DNA from: Chthonomonadales bacterium
GTDB lineage: Bacteria; Armatimonadota; Chthonomonadetes; Chthonomonadales; CAJBBX01
Assembly: GCA_013360745.1 (NCBI GenBank)
Contig: JABWBA010000021.1
Span: 1 to 45,331 of the forward strand
DNA length: 45,331 nucleotides
Direction of reading: 5' to 3'
Shown: positions 6,696-14,882 of the stretch, piece after piece
Position numbering within the stretch: position 1 is the first letter of the stretch
Layout of the letters: each line of letters opens with the position of its first letter
The notes under the pieces: generated by a model
Databases searched by the model: none
What the model was told of the DNA's origin: nothing
The model's input: the letters and a program-made list of their open reading frames with translations, nothing else
Made by a program: the position numbers and the translations under genes

Positions 6696-9638
6696 ATGCG
6701 CAGCCTTGCCGCCACACTCTCGCTGTGTCTGATGGCCGCACTCGCCTCCGCCCAGAAGGGCCTTCCACCGGAGCTGCTCGCTGAGGTTCTCGCTCCCGAC
6801 CGTCTTCCGTCCGGGACCTACACCAGAGTCGCCCGCTGGGCGGCCGCCGGTGGGGCGTCGCATCTGACCGGGAAGGCGGTCGCCGGCGCCGTCGGGGAAT
6901 CGGCGCGGGTCTGGGAAGCGCGGATCGGCGTGGCCCGTTCGGGCAGGCACATGATCTACGGACCCTATCTTGCGGTCGAGGCCGGAACCTACGTCGCCTT
7001 TGTCCGCATGAAAGCGCTCGACGAGGCGGGGGCCGATTCGATTGCGCGGCTCGACGCCGCTACCGACCTCGGCGGGACCGAACGAGCGGCGCTGGAGGTC
7101 ACGGGCAGGCATCTGCGCAAGGGGCAGTACGTTCAGATCCCGCTGGCCTTTCGTACCGAAGCGGGCAAGCTCGAGGTTCGGCTCCTCTGGAGGGGTATCG
7201 CAGGTCTCCGAGTGGATACGATCACGCTCTACCGATTGGCCGACGGCGCGATCGTCGAGAACCCGCTCCGCGCCTCGCCGGCCAAACCGAGCGGCCGACC
7301 CTCCAACCTCCCGCTATCCACGGAGAAGCGGCCCTATCCCGACATCCTGCCCCGCTCCGCGCCGCCGGCCCGGACCCTCTTCGTCTGCGATCTTACCCGC
7401 GAGGCGCCGGACGTGCAGCTCGCGGTCCTGGCCCTGCAAGGGCTGATCAACCGCCGCCAGCCCGTCCTCTACTGCCTGTACAACGATACCGACGCCACAT
7501 GGCTCAACTGGATGCGGCGTCAGGGGTGGGTGACCTCTACGAAGCCGGTGAAGCGCTGGACCGATCTGCTGAGCGGCTTTCGGAGCCGGATCAAGGGGCT
7601 GGTGGTAACCGATCCTAACGTTCGGGCCACCCGGAACATCGGCACCATGGTCGGAGCTGTGGACGATCTTCTGATCGTGTCGCCGAGGATGCTCACGGCG
7701 TACGCCGCCGAGTTCCGCAAGGCGGACCTGACCGTCCGAGTCGACCTGCGAGGCCGATGGACCAGAGCGGCTCAGGCGTACCGCTGGGCTCTCGATCGGC
7801 TGTGGCCCAGGATGAACCATCATCTTGCAGCCTGCAGTTCGCCCGATCACCTTGGCCTGCGGGATTACCTGACCCAGCACCGCGCGTTCGTGTTCTGGGT
7901 CTCCGGGCCCATCGACGGGGCCGAGCCCGAAGGCGACCCGAACGCCGAAGCGGCCGTCGCCGAGGAACTCCTGGGCCGGATGCCCCAGAACAACCCGATC
8001 CTGAGCTACCCGTGGGCGGGCAAGGATGTCGGCATGGGTGAGGGGCCGGGGGTGACGCTTTTCGCCGAGTTCGGGAAATACCTGGTAGGCACGGTCGATG
8101 TCACGAACCTCAGCGTCCATTCGGGGATCGTCGTGCCCCATCTGCAGCCCCGTCGCGTCCAGCCTCCGAAGCTCGACGAGCGCAAAGTCTACGTCTCCTT
8201 CATCATGTCCGATGGCGATAACCTCCCGGTGCTCACGGTGGGGAACTTCCCGCAGCTCTGGGCTTCGGAGTATCGGGGCAAGACGCCTGTGGGATGGACC
8301 CTGTCGCCGGCGGCCTCCGTGGTCCTGCCCGGCATCGTCCAGTACTACTATTCCACGGCGACCCCGAACGACGCGTTTCTCGGCGCCGTGTCGGGCGTCG
8401 GCTATACCTACCCCGACAGCTACGGCCTGCGCTACCGGCCAGAGGTCCGCGCGCAGGTGTTCGACGGTTTTCTGGAGCAAACCGCCCGGTACATGCGTCG
8501 AAGCGGCCTTGATGAGCTCTGGATCATGAACGCCACACGGCCCGATTTGATCCGCCGCTACGCCGAACAGATACCCGGCCTGCGGGCGCTGTTCCCCGAC
8601 TACGGCAAACGCGTTGCCGATTATCGTTCGGCCACCTATCCAACGTTCGGCGGAGTGCCGGTGTTCCATGCGGTGACGGGGTGGACCGAGGCCGCCGGCT
8701 CGGAAGCGCGCATCGCCCAGATGGTCGAACAGATACGGGCCATCACTCCCATGGAGCGACCCGCCTTCCTCCACGTCTTCGTCCTGAACTGGGGCGCGGA
8801 TCTTGCCCACCTGCCCGAAGTGATGAAGCGGCTCGGGCCCGGCTATGTCGCCGTCCGCCCCGACCATCTTGCCGCGCTGTACGGGCAGGAGCTCAAGCGC
8901 CGCAAACTCCTCGTCCGCGCTCCGAGCAAAGCCATCGGGATCGCGGGGCGAGAGCTGGAGGTCGATTTCAGCGTGCAGAACGTCACCAACGCGCCCGTGG
9001 CGGTTACGCTGCAGCCCAGCGCGGGAAGCTCCGGCGGATCGATCCGCCCGGATTCGCTCACCATCCCGCCATGGGAAACCGCCACAGCCGTCCTTCGTGG
9101 TCTCATCCGGGGCGATACCGGGATCATCGTCGGCGGGCCGCTGGGCGAACACCGCTACGGCCTCGCCATCGAACTCATCCCGGCGGAGGAGGTTCCGATG
9201 GACATGCCCGGCGGCGCACTCAAGTTCGTGGGCCGCTATGAAGGCGAAAGCCTCCCCCATAACGGCGGCGGCCCGGTCTCCGACAGCGCCGCGTCGGGCG
9301 TGACCGCGTTGCGGGTCGACAGGGCCAGCGCGCAGGCGGGGTGTGTGGTCTTCGGCCCGTACGATACCCTGCCGCCCGGACGGTACGTCGCCCTCTTCCG
9401 TATGAAGGGAGGGGGCGGCGCTCAGGGCTCCGTCGATGCCTGTGTCGGAGGCGGCGTTCCGGTGACCTCCACCCGCAGCCTGTCCGGGTCGGAGTTCCAG
9501 TCGGAGGCGTATCGTTCCGTTCCCCTCGTCTTTACGCATCCAGGCGGACAGGCGGAGACCCGTCTGCACTGGACGGGCAGCGGCTGGCTCACCCTGGACT
9601 GGGTCGGCATCTGGAAGGTTGTCGAGCCGTCGCCGTAG
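6696..9638 (+). CDS. GxGYxYP family secreted protein
   Basis: 980 residues with a signal peptide ending near ALASAQ (residue 20). The family motif is present as GVGYTYP (residues 567-573), inside a region of the type called GxGYxYP_N/C, found next to glycan-degrading genes and thought to be a putative glycoside hydrolase. The barrel-like centre spans about 225-730. It is flanked by two related beta-sandwich domains: YGPYLAVEAGTYVAFVRMK at 88-106 and FGPYDTLPPGRYVALFRMK at 886-904 line up closely, so the ends look like an internal duplication, perhaps sugar-binding modules. GGAGG about ten bases before the ATG supports the start. The FAH-family gene follows after 32 bp, probably in the same operon. 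Confidence 0.88.
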   Translation: MRSLAATLSLCLMAALASAQKGLPPELLAEVLAPDRLPSGTYTRVARWAAAGGASHLTGKAVAGAVGESARVWEARIGVARSGRHMIYGPYLAVEAGTYVAFVRMKALDEAGADSIARLDAATDLGGTERAALEVTGRHLRKGQYVQIPLAFRTEAGKLEVRLLWRGIAGLRVDTITLYRLADGAIVENPLRASPAKPSGRPSNLPLSTEKRPYPDILPRSAPPARTLFVCDLTREAPDVQLAVLALQGLINRRQPVLYCLYNDTDATWLNWMRRQGWVTSTKPVKRWTDLLSGFRSRIKGLVVTDPNVRATRNIGTMVGAVDDLLIVSPRMLTAYAAEFRKADLTVRVDLRGRWTRAAQAYRWALDRLWPRMNHHLAACSSPDHLGLRDYLTQHRAFVFWVSGPIDGAEPEGDPNAEAAVAEELLGRMPQNNPILSYPWAGKDVGMGEGPGVTLFAEFGKYLVGTVDVTNLSVHSGIVVPHLQPRRVQPPKLDERKVYVSFIMSDGDNLPVLTVGNFPQLWASEYRGKTPVGWTLSPAASVVLPGIVQYYYSTATPNDAFLGAVSGVGYTYPDSYGLRYRPEVRAQVFDGFLEQTARYMRRSGLDELWIMNATRPDLIRRYAEQIPGLRALFPDYGKRVADYRSATYPTFGGVPVFHAVTGWTEAAGSEARIAQMVEQIRAITPMERPAFLHVFVLNWGADLAHLPEVMKRLGPGYVAVRPDHLAALYGQELKRRKLLVRAPSKAIGIAGRELEVDFSVQNVTNAPVAVTLQPSAGSSGGSIRPDSLTIPPWETATAVLRGLIRGDTGIIVGGPLGEHRYGLAIELIPAEEVPMDMPGGALKFVGRYEGESLPHNGGGPVSDSAASGVTALRVDRASAQAGCVVFGPYDTLPPGRYVALFRMKGGGGAQGSVDACVGGGVPVTSTRSLSGSEFQSEAYRSVPLVFTHPGGQAETRLHWTGSGWLTLDWVGIWKVVEPSP

Positions 9639-9670
9639 ACAACGGCGCACTACCCTGCGAGGAGGCAGTC

Positions 9671-10492
9671 ATGAAGATCGTTCGTTATCGCGAGGCCGCC
9701 GGCGGCGCGGCATGGGGCGTGATCGGCGGGGACGGGCGGATCCGCCGTATGGAAGGCAGCCCATTCGATCGGCCGGTGACGACCGACGACGTCCTCGAGC
9801 CCGCGCAGATCCTTGCGCCGGTTGAGCCGGCGGCCCTCCTGTGCATCGGGCTGAACTACCGTCGCCATGCCGAGGAGAGCGGCGCGCCGTATCCGGAGCA
9901 TCCCGTCCTGTTTATGAAGTCGCCCGCGGCTGTGCAGCATCCCGGATTGCCGATCCTTCTGCCCCGGTGGCTCCGGAGCGATCAGGTCGATTACGAGGCC
10001 GAGCTGGCGGTCGTGATCGGCAGAGACTGCCGGAACGTCTCTCGTGAGCGGGCGCTGGAGTGCGTCCTCGGCTATACCTGCGCCAACGATGTCAGCGCTC
10101 GCGACTGGCAGAAGCAATGGGGCGGAGGGCAATGGTGTCGGGGCAAGACGTTCGACACGTTTGCCCCGCTCGGCCCCTGTCTCGTCACCGCCGACGAGAT
10201 CCCCAACCCGAACGCGCTGGCCATTCGGTGCGCCATCAATGATGAGGTGATGCAGGACTGGACCACGGAGGACATGATCTTCGATGTTCCGACGCTCATC
10301 GAGTTCCTGAGCGGGAGCGCCACCCTTCGTGCCGGGACCGTGATCCTCACGGGTACGCCGCATGGCGTGGGCATGGCCCGGGTCCCGCCCCGCTGGCTTG
10401 CGCCCGGGGACATCGTGACGGTGGCCATCGAGGGGATCGGCAGCTTGATCAACCCGGTCGAGGAGGAATCGACCGCATCGAACGCCCTGTAA
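9671..10492 (+). CDS. Fumarylacetoacetate hydrolase (FAH) family protein
   Basis: 273 residues, cytoplasmic. The family hydrolyses C-C bonds in diketo acids or decarboxylates oxaloacetate, with a divalent metal. Typical segments are GLNYRRHAEE, the metal-site region DYEAELAVVIG, YTCANDVSARD, the TFDTFAPLGP loop and GTPHGVG near the end. The ATG at 9671 has GAGGAGG just upstream; longer forms from earlier starts would run through the preceding gene. Some members open acyl-pyruvates in sugar-acid pathways, including non-phosphorylating L-fucose breakdown. With an alpha-L-fucosidase about 6 kb away that is a reasonable guess, but the exact substrate cannot be read from the sequence. Confidence 0.93.
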   Translation: MKIVRYREAAGGAAWGVIGGDGRIRRMEGSPFDRPVTTDDVLEPAQILAPVEPAALLCIGLNYRRHAEESGAPYPEHPVLFMKSPAAVQHPGLPILLPRWLRSDQVDYEAELAVVIGRDCRNVSRERALECVLGYTCANDVSARDWQKQWGGGQWCRGKTFDTFAPLGPCLVTADEIPNPNALAIRCAINDEVMQDWTTEDMIFDVPTLIEFLSGSATLRAGTVILTGTPHGVGMARVPPRWLAPGDIVTVAIEGIGSLINPVEEESTASNAL

Positions 10493-10612
10493 CCGGACGT
10501 ACCGACGGATGCAGGAGGAACCGCCCCTGGCGGCGCATTATGGCCTATTCCAACGCTAATGGGGGCTGGCGCTGATGCCTCGATGCGGCACTTCATTCGG
10601 GAGCCTGCGACG

Positions 10613-13561
10613 ATGACGATCGTTCGAGCCGTAACCAGCGTCTTTCTCCTGGCCTGTCTGGCCGGTACCGCAGCCACGGCTCAGATCGGCTTCTCACGCA
10701 GCGTGTTCCTTGCGGATTATCCGAGTCCTCGAAGGGGCATGATCGGCGATGTCGATGGCGACGGACGTTGTGAGTTCGTGGGCTATTATCCCGGCGATGC
10801 CGGCATCATCGACATCGTCCGGATGTCCCGCCTGGGCAAACCGATGCCGGCCATCCAGGCCCACCCATCGGCCGGAGCGGGAGCGGTGATCGCAGACTGC
10901 GGCCGATTCGCGCCGAAGGAGAACGCCGCGGTCCTCCTGATCATGCCCGACGGCGCGTTACGATTGGTCCACGGCGCCAGGCCGGGCGAGCTCACCTATC
11001 AGGCGTCGGACAGCGTCGGGCGAATGCCGCAGTCCGAGATGCCCCGGGCGCCGCTGTTGATGGCTGCCGCCGATTTCGACAACGACGGCAGGGTGGATGC
11101 CGTCGTCGCGGGTTCCGACGGCAGGGCTGTCTGGCTGCGAAACAACTCATCGGAAACGAAGCTCGACTTCGAGGCCCGCGGGATCGGTAGGATCGGCTCT
11201 GTCGTCCGCCTTTCGGCCGGCGCTCTGGACGGGACGGGACCGGCCGGACTGGTGGGGATGCGCCCCGACGGAACCGTCCTATCGTGGGCTATCGAATCGA
11301 ACGGCGGCGCTCGCTGGGCGCTCAGCCGGGCTGCGACGTTGGGCCGCAGCGCGCGTGGCGACGGCCTGTGCGTGGGGCGGTTTGGCAAGGGAACGCCGGC
11401 GCAGGCGCTTGCAGGCAGGCAGATCCTTCCTTCGGGCGGGCCGATGAACGAACTGCCCCCGGCGACGGAGGCACAGACCGACTATGCGTGGCTGGCGGGG
11501 GACTTCGACGGAGATGGCCGCGATGATGTTGTCCGTTGTCAGCGAAGCTCGGATCCGCTCAACGGCAACCAGGTGCGCCTCCACTTCTCGATCAATGGAA
11601 CCGAAATCGAGCGCGCGGCTTTCGGCGACTACGATAATGACGGCCTGCTGAACGGCTGGGAAACCGGACAGATCCATCCTGGCGGCCTCGATCTCAAAGC
11701 CCTGGGTTGTTCGCCGGTGCGGCAGGATGTGATCTGTGAGGTCCAGCGGTTCGAGGACTTCCCGGAGGAGCGCCTCCGAGCGGAGATGGATCGTGTCGTC
11801 GCCTACTACGCGAGCCTGCCCAGCAAGAATCCGGACGGCTCCCGGGGCATCGCGCTGCACGTCATCGTCCGGGAGCCGATTCCCGTGGCCCAACTATCCC
11901 GTCCGTGGTTCGTCAACGGAGACGAGCATCACCCACGGGAGCATCGGGGTATTACCCACTGGATGCAGGTCGCACGGGGAGGGGGCGGACAGGCCGGAGA
12001 GCTGGCCGATCGCGGCGGCTGCGGAGGCGATGCCCTGTATGCCACCTTCATCCACGAGTTTGGCCATCAGCTGGGCCTCGACCACACAGGGCGGTGGCGC
12101 TCCGGCCAGTGTCCCGTCTACCCGAGTCTCATGAACTACGCCTACTCCTATCAGCTCGGCGGCGATCCGAACGCGATCGGTTACTCCACCGGCCGACTGC
12201 GCCATATCGTCCTGAACGAGCGGGACCTGGATGAATATCTGCCGGCTCGGCCCGAGGATCTGATCTCCGTCTCCGGGCCTCCCTATCACTTCAAGATCAA
12301 GCCTGCTCCAGACGGGAAAGGCGCCCTCGTCGACTGGAACTGGAACGGCGTCTTCGGCGAGCGCCATGTTCGAGCCGATATCGACTACGGATACTCGACG
12401 CATGCCGGTGATTGGAACACCCTCGGCAAGACCTATACGGCTCCAGCCCTTGCCACTCTGGGAACGGGGCTCCGGGACCGGCTTGTCCTCTTCGGCGCCT
12501 CTCTCAACGAGGGGGAGGCGCTCCCCCTGGCCGAAGCCTCCGAGCCTGCTCCCAGTCTCTGCGCCGCGCGTCCCGGCCGGCTCTACATGCGCGAATGGAC
12601 CGGCGCCGACCGCTCAACCAATGGGCTTTCGTGGAGCCCTGAAGCCGTCATCGAAAGCCGCGGGGTTACCGGTGATCCTTCGGCAGCCTCCGTGGGACGG
12701 GGGATCATCCTTGCGTATCCCACCGAGCTCGGCGCTGCCGTGCGCTTCATCGGCCGATCTCGCACCGGCCAGGCGCAGGCGGAGACTGCAACGATCCTGA
12801 GCGGGACTGTGGGGGCGGAACCTACGGTGGCGCGCGTCGGCAGACGGATTCTGCTGACCCTGTGGCGCGGCAAGGAGACTCCCCTGGCCTTCCGATGGCT
12901 GGAGCTCCGCAAGAGCGGCGTGGTTCAGATCGGCTCGGAGCGTTCGCTCGGCTTCGCCAGCGTTGTGCCCGTTGGCGTCGCCGAGGGAATCGCACGAGAT
13001 GCCTTACCTACCGTCTGGTTCGGCCTGATGCAGGACATTCCGCAGGGCCATCCGAGCCGATTTCAGGTTCGCCGGTTCGCGGTCGAACGAGACGGATCCC
13101 TTCGAGAGATCGCGATGGAATGGATTGGCGGTGAGAAGGGAATCGAGCGTGGCAGCAGTCGCGTGGCGCTCATCCATATACCCGATAAAACGATGCCGGG
13201 CGGAGGGCAGCTTCTCTATTTCGCCTGCGGACTGTTTGGCCCGACGACGCCATGGTCCTGCCATTTCGTCTGCATGCGTCTGGCCGACAGGAGCGTGAAC
13301 GGCGGTTGGCTGACTAGACGGTACTTCAATGAATGGGCACAGAGCCGATCAGCCCCCGGCGTATGCCGTTTCCGAGACGATCTGGCCTTCGCCGGGCGGT
13401 GGTTTGGCAATGTGCACGGCACCGAAAACGATAATCTCTTTGTCGGCTTCTACGCCAGCGGCATCAGCCGAGATCCCATGGGGGATTTCGATGATATCGG
13501 CCTGATCAGCGACTACGGCATGGCCCGATCGATTCCCCTGGTCTATTCCGACGCGCCCTGA
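10613..13561 (+). CDS. Secreted metzincin-like metalloprotease with FG-GAP repeats
   Basis: 982 residues. The ATG at 10613 is chosen because GGGAG lies nine bases upstream and a signal peptide follows (TIVRAVTSVFLLACLAG, cut near TAQ). Residues about 40-330 carry FG-GAP/VCBS-type calcium loops: DVDGDGRCE, DFDNDGRVD, DFDGDGRDD and DYDNDGLLN. The protease part follows with HEFGHQLGLDH: H481, E482, H485 and H491 are the zinc ligands and base of a metzincin, and SLMNYAY is a likely Met-turn. The C-terminal 400 residues look like another beta-propeller or sandwich region. Substrate unknown; an extracellular protease acting on proteins or glycoproteins is inferred. It may be co-transcribed with the FAH gene 120 bp upstream. 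Confidence 0.88.
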   Translation: MTIVRAVTSVFLLACLAGTAATAQIGFSRSVFLADYPSPRRGMIGDVDGDGRCEFVGYYPGDAGIIDIVRMSRLGKPMPAIQAHPSAGAGAVIADCGRFAPKENAAVLLIMPDGALRLVHGARPGELTYQASDSVGRMPQSEMPRAPLLMAAADFDNDGRVDAVVAGSDGRAVWLRNNSSETKLDFEARGIGRIGSVVRLSAGALDGTGPAGLVGMRPDGTVLSWAIESNGGARWALSRAATLGRSARGDGLCVGRFGKGTPAQALAGRQILPSGGPMNELPPATEAQTDYAWLAGDFDGDGRDDVVRCQRSSDPLNGNQVRLHFSINGTEIERAAFGDYDNDGLLNGWETGQIHPGGLDLKALGCSPVRQDVICEVQRFEDFPEERLRAEMDRVVAYYASLPSKNPDGSRGIALHVIVREPIPVAQLSRPWFVNGDEHHPREHRGITHWMQVARGGGGQAGELADRGGCGGDALYATFIHEFGHQLGLDHTGRWRSGQCPVYPSLMNYAYSYQLGGDPNAIGYSTGRLRHIVLNERDLDEYLPARPEDLISVSGPPYHFKIKPAPDGKGALVDWNWNGVFGERHVRADIDYGYSTHAGDWNTLGKTYTAPALATLGTGLRDRLVLFGASLNEGEALPLAEASEPAPSLCAARPGRLYMREWTGADRSTNGLSWSPEAVIESRGVTGDPSAASVGRGIILAYPTELGAAVRFIGRSRTGQAQAETATILSGTVGAEPTVARVGRRILLTLWRGKETPLAFRWLELRKSGVVQIGSERSLGFASVVPVGVAEGIARDALPTVWFGLMQDIPQGHPSRFQVRRFAVERDGSLREIAMEWIGGEKGIERGSSRVALIHIPDKTMPGGGQLLYFACGLFGPTTPWSCHFVCMRLADRSVNGGWLTRRYFNEWAQSRSAPGVCRFRDDLAFAGRWFGNVHGTENDNLFVGFYASGISRDPMGDFDDIGLISDYGMARSIPLVYSDAP

Positions 13562-13758
13562 ACCCCGTTCCTGGGCTGTCCAAACCTGCGGGAGGAGAGT
13601 AGATAACCGGTCAGTGGTCCGGCATCACGATCTCAGCGCCGAATCGGCGGGCAAGATCGCCGCGTCCCGGCGGATGCGCTCACCGGACGAGGCCATCCGA
13701 TCGCTGGCATGCGCTCGGGTTGTCCTGCAGCCGGTCCACCCCGGCGGCCGACATCTGC
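13562..13758. other. Gap before rnpB
   Basis: About 200 bp without a supported gene. Open frames here overlap rnpB and have no family features. A good -35 box for the rnpB promoter is not evident at the usual distance. Confidence 0.4.
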
Positions 13759-13764
13759 TACAAT
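13759..13764 (+). promoter_or_regulatory. -10 box of rnpB
   Basis: TACAAT lies six bases before the first base of the P1 helix of RNase P RNA, the right distance for a transcription start there. A matching -35 hexamer is not seen 16-18 bases upstream. Confidence 0.6.
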
Positions 13765-13769
13765 CCCAC

Positions 13770-14113
13770 GGGCAGAGGGTTGGGTGGCCGCTCCGGCCTT
13801 CGGGTCGGAGAGGAAAGTCCGGGCTCCACAGGGCACGATGCCGGATAACGTCCGGGCGGGGCGACCCGACGGAAAGTGGCACAGAAAAGACACAGCCGCC
13901 CTCGAGGCGGCAACGGTGAAATGGTGCGGTAAGAGCGCACCGGCGGTCGGGAGACCGGCCGGCCTGCTAAACCCCATCGGGAGCAAGGCTCGATAGGGAG
14001 GGGTTGAGGCGGCCCGCGGACCCTCCGGGTAGAGCCGCATGAGGTTTCGAGCAATCGGGATCCCAGAGAGATGGCCACACAAATACAGAACCCGGCTTAC
14101 AGACCCTCTGCCC
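13770..14113 (+). ncRNA. rnpB: RNase P RNA, bacterial type A
   Basis: This is the catalytic RNA that cuts the 5' leaders of tRNA precursors. The ends pair as helix P1: GGGCAGAGGGT (13770-13780) with ACCCTCTGCCC (14103-14113), 11 perfect pairs. Conserved blocks are in order: GAGGAAAGTCCGGGCTCC (from about 13810), the GGTGAAA...GTGCGGTAAGAGCGCACCG region (about 13914-13943), GGAGCAAGGC, and ACAGAACCCGGCTTA before the 3' P1 strand. Length is about 344 nt, normal for type A. Ends are set by P1 and may be off by a few bases. Confidence 0.97.
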
Positions 14114-14217
14114 CATGCTCCTGATACGCCGGCAGACACAATCCGCGCGAAACCCGTGCCCCAGTCCGCACGTCCACCCATCGGTAATGAAGGCTGGAGA
14201 AAAAGGAGATACGGACG

Positions 14218-14439
14218 ATGACGACATTGATTCAGGGTCTTCTCGCCCTTGTCAGCTTCGGGTGCTGGCTCTTTATTCTTATCGATGCGTTCCGCGATGA
14301 GATCTGGAAAGGGGTCGTCGGCTTGCTGTGCGGCCTCTACTTACTGTACTACGCCCTGTTCGAGTTTCAGCATGAACAGAAGCTCGCCATCGTTCTCCTG
14401 GCGCTCTTTGGCGGCGGCGCGGCGTTCGCGCTACGGTAA
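14218..14439 (+). CDS. Small membrane protein, 73 residues
   Basis: The start is clear: AAAGGAG lies seven bases before the ATG. The protein is nearly all hydrophobic, with likely membrane spans at about residues 3-22, 30-47 and 53-72, separated by short polar turns (DAFRDEIWKG and FEFQHEQK). I do not recognise a named family with confidence. It precedes a DUF2752 membrane protein whose frame begins at its stop codon. Small membrane proteins beside DUF2752 genes are common, so the two may work together. Confidence 0.75.
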   Translation: MTTLIQGLLALVSFGCWLFILIDAFRDEIWKGVVGLLCGLYLLYYALFEFQHEQKLAIVLLALFGGGAAFALR

Positions 14440-14492
14440 CGCGCATCGACTCCAATACCGTCGGGCGGCGCACGGTTGCCAACGGAGCCTGG

Positions 14493-14882
14493 CTGGGCGC
14501 GCTGGCGTTCGGTGCGCTGCTGGCGAGCATAGCCGTCGCCTACGGCGATCTCCCCGGCCTGCCGTGCCTCTTCCGAACCGCAACCGGGCTGCCGTGTCCT
14601 GGGTGCGGGATGACCCGATCGATCGCGTGCCTCTGGCGCGGCGATCCGGTCGGCTCCGTCCGGTATCATCCTCTTGGTCCGTTCGTTGCGGCGGGACTGC
14701 TCGGTACGGCGTTCGGAGCGTTGATCTACCGCGCCTGCCCGCCATGGCGACGGCGCATTGCCGCGGTCGCGGCGGCGCTCCGGCGACCCGCCGTCTCGTG
14801 GACGGCAGCCGGCGCACTGATCACGATCTGGCTCGTGCGGCTGATGGACCTTTGGTTCGGCTGGAGGGTGTTTCGATGGTAA
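14493..14882 (+). CDS. DUF2752 membrane protein with non-canonical start
   Basis: The frame carries the DUF2752 signature GLPCPGCGMTRS followed by the usual polar stretch and HPLG. Membrane spans flank it (about GALAFGALLASIAVA, then GPFVAAGLLGTAFGA and a C-terminal helix). The only ATG is inside the signature, at 14610, which would delete the first span and the CPGC motif. Upstream to the in-frame stop at 14373 there is no ATG, GTG or TTG. A CTG at 14493 has GGAG five bases upstream and gives a normal-looking 129-residue protein, so I use it as a working start; ATC at 14445 is another possibility. The stop overlaps the next gene's ATG (ATGGTAA), so translation is probably coupled. Function unknown. 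Confidence 0.7.
   Translation: MGALAFGALLASIAVAYGDLPGLPCLFRTATGLPCPGCGMTRSIACLWRGDPVGSVRYHPLGPFVAAGLLGTAFGALIYRACPPWRRRIAAVAAALRRPAVSWTAAGALITIWLVRLMDLWFGWRVFRW

Noticed and set aside
7314-9650. 778-codon leftward frame antisense to the GxGYxYP gene
   Set aside because: The sense frame has a signal peptide and family motif; the antisense product has biased composition and no motif.
13720-13725. TTGTCC as the -35 box of rnpB
   Set aside because: It is 33 bases from the -10 box, far beyond the normal 16-18.
13570-14181. Protein-coding frames over rnpB on both strands
   Set aside because: The conserved RNase P blocks and the 11-bp P1 pairing explain the sequence.
14249-14875. Upstream extension of the sugar-binding protein frame
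   Set aside because: It crosses the small membrane gene and DUF2752 in another frame and is low-complexity; the lipoprotein signal starts at 14876.
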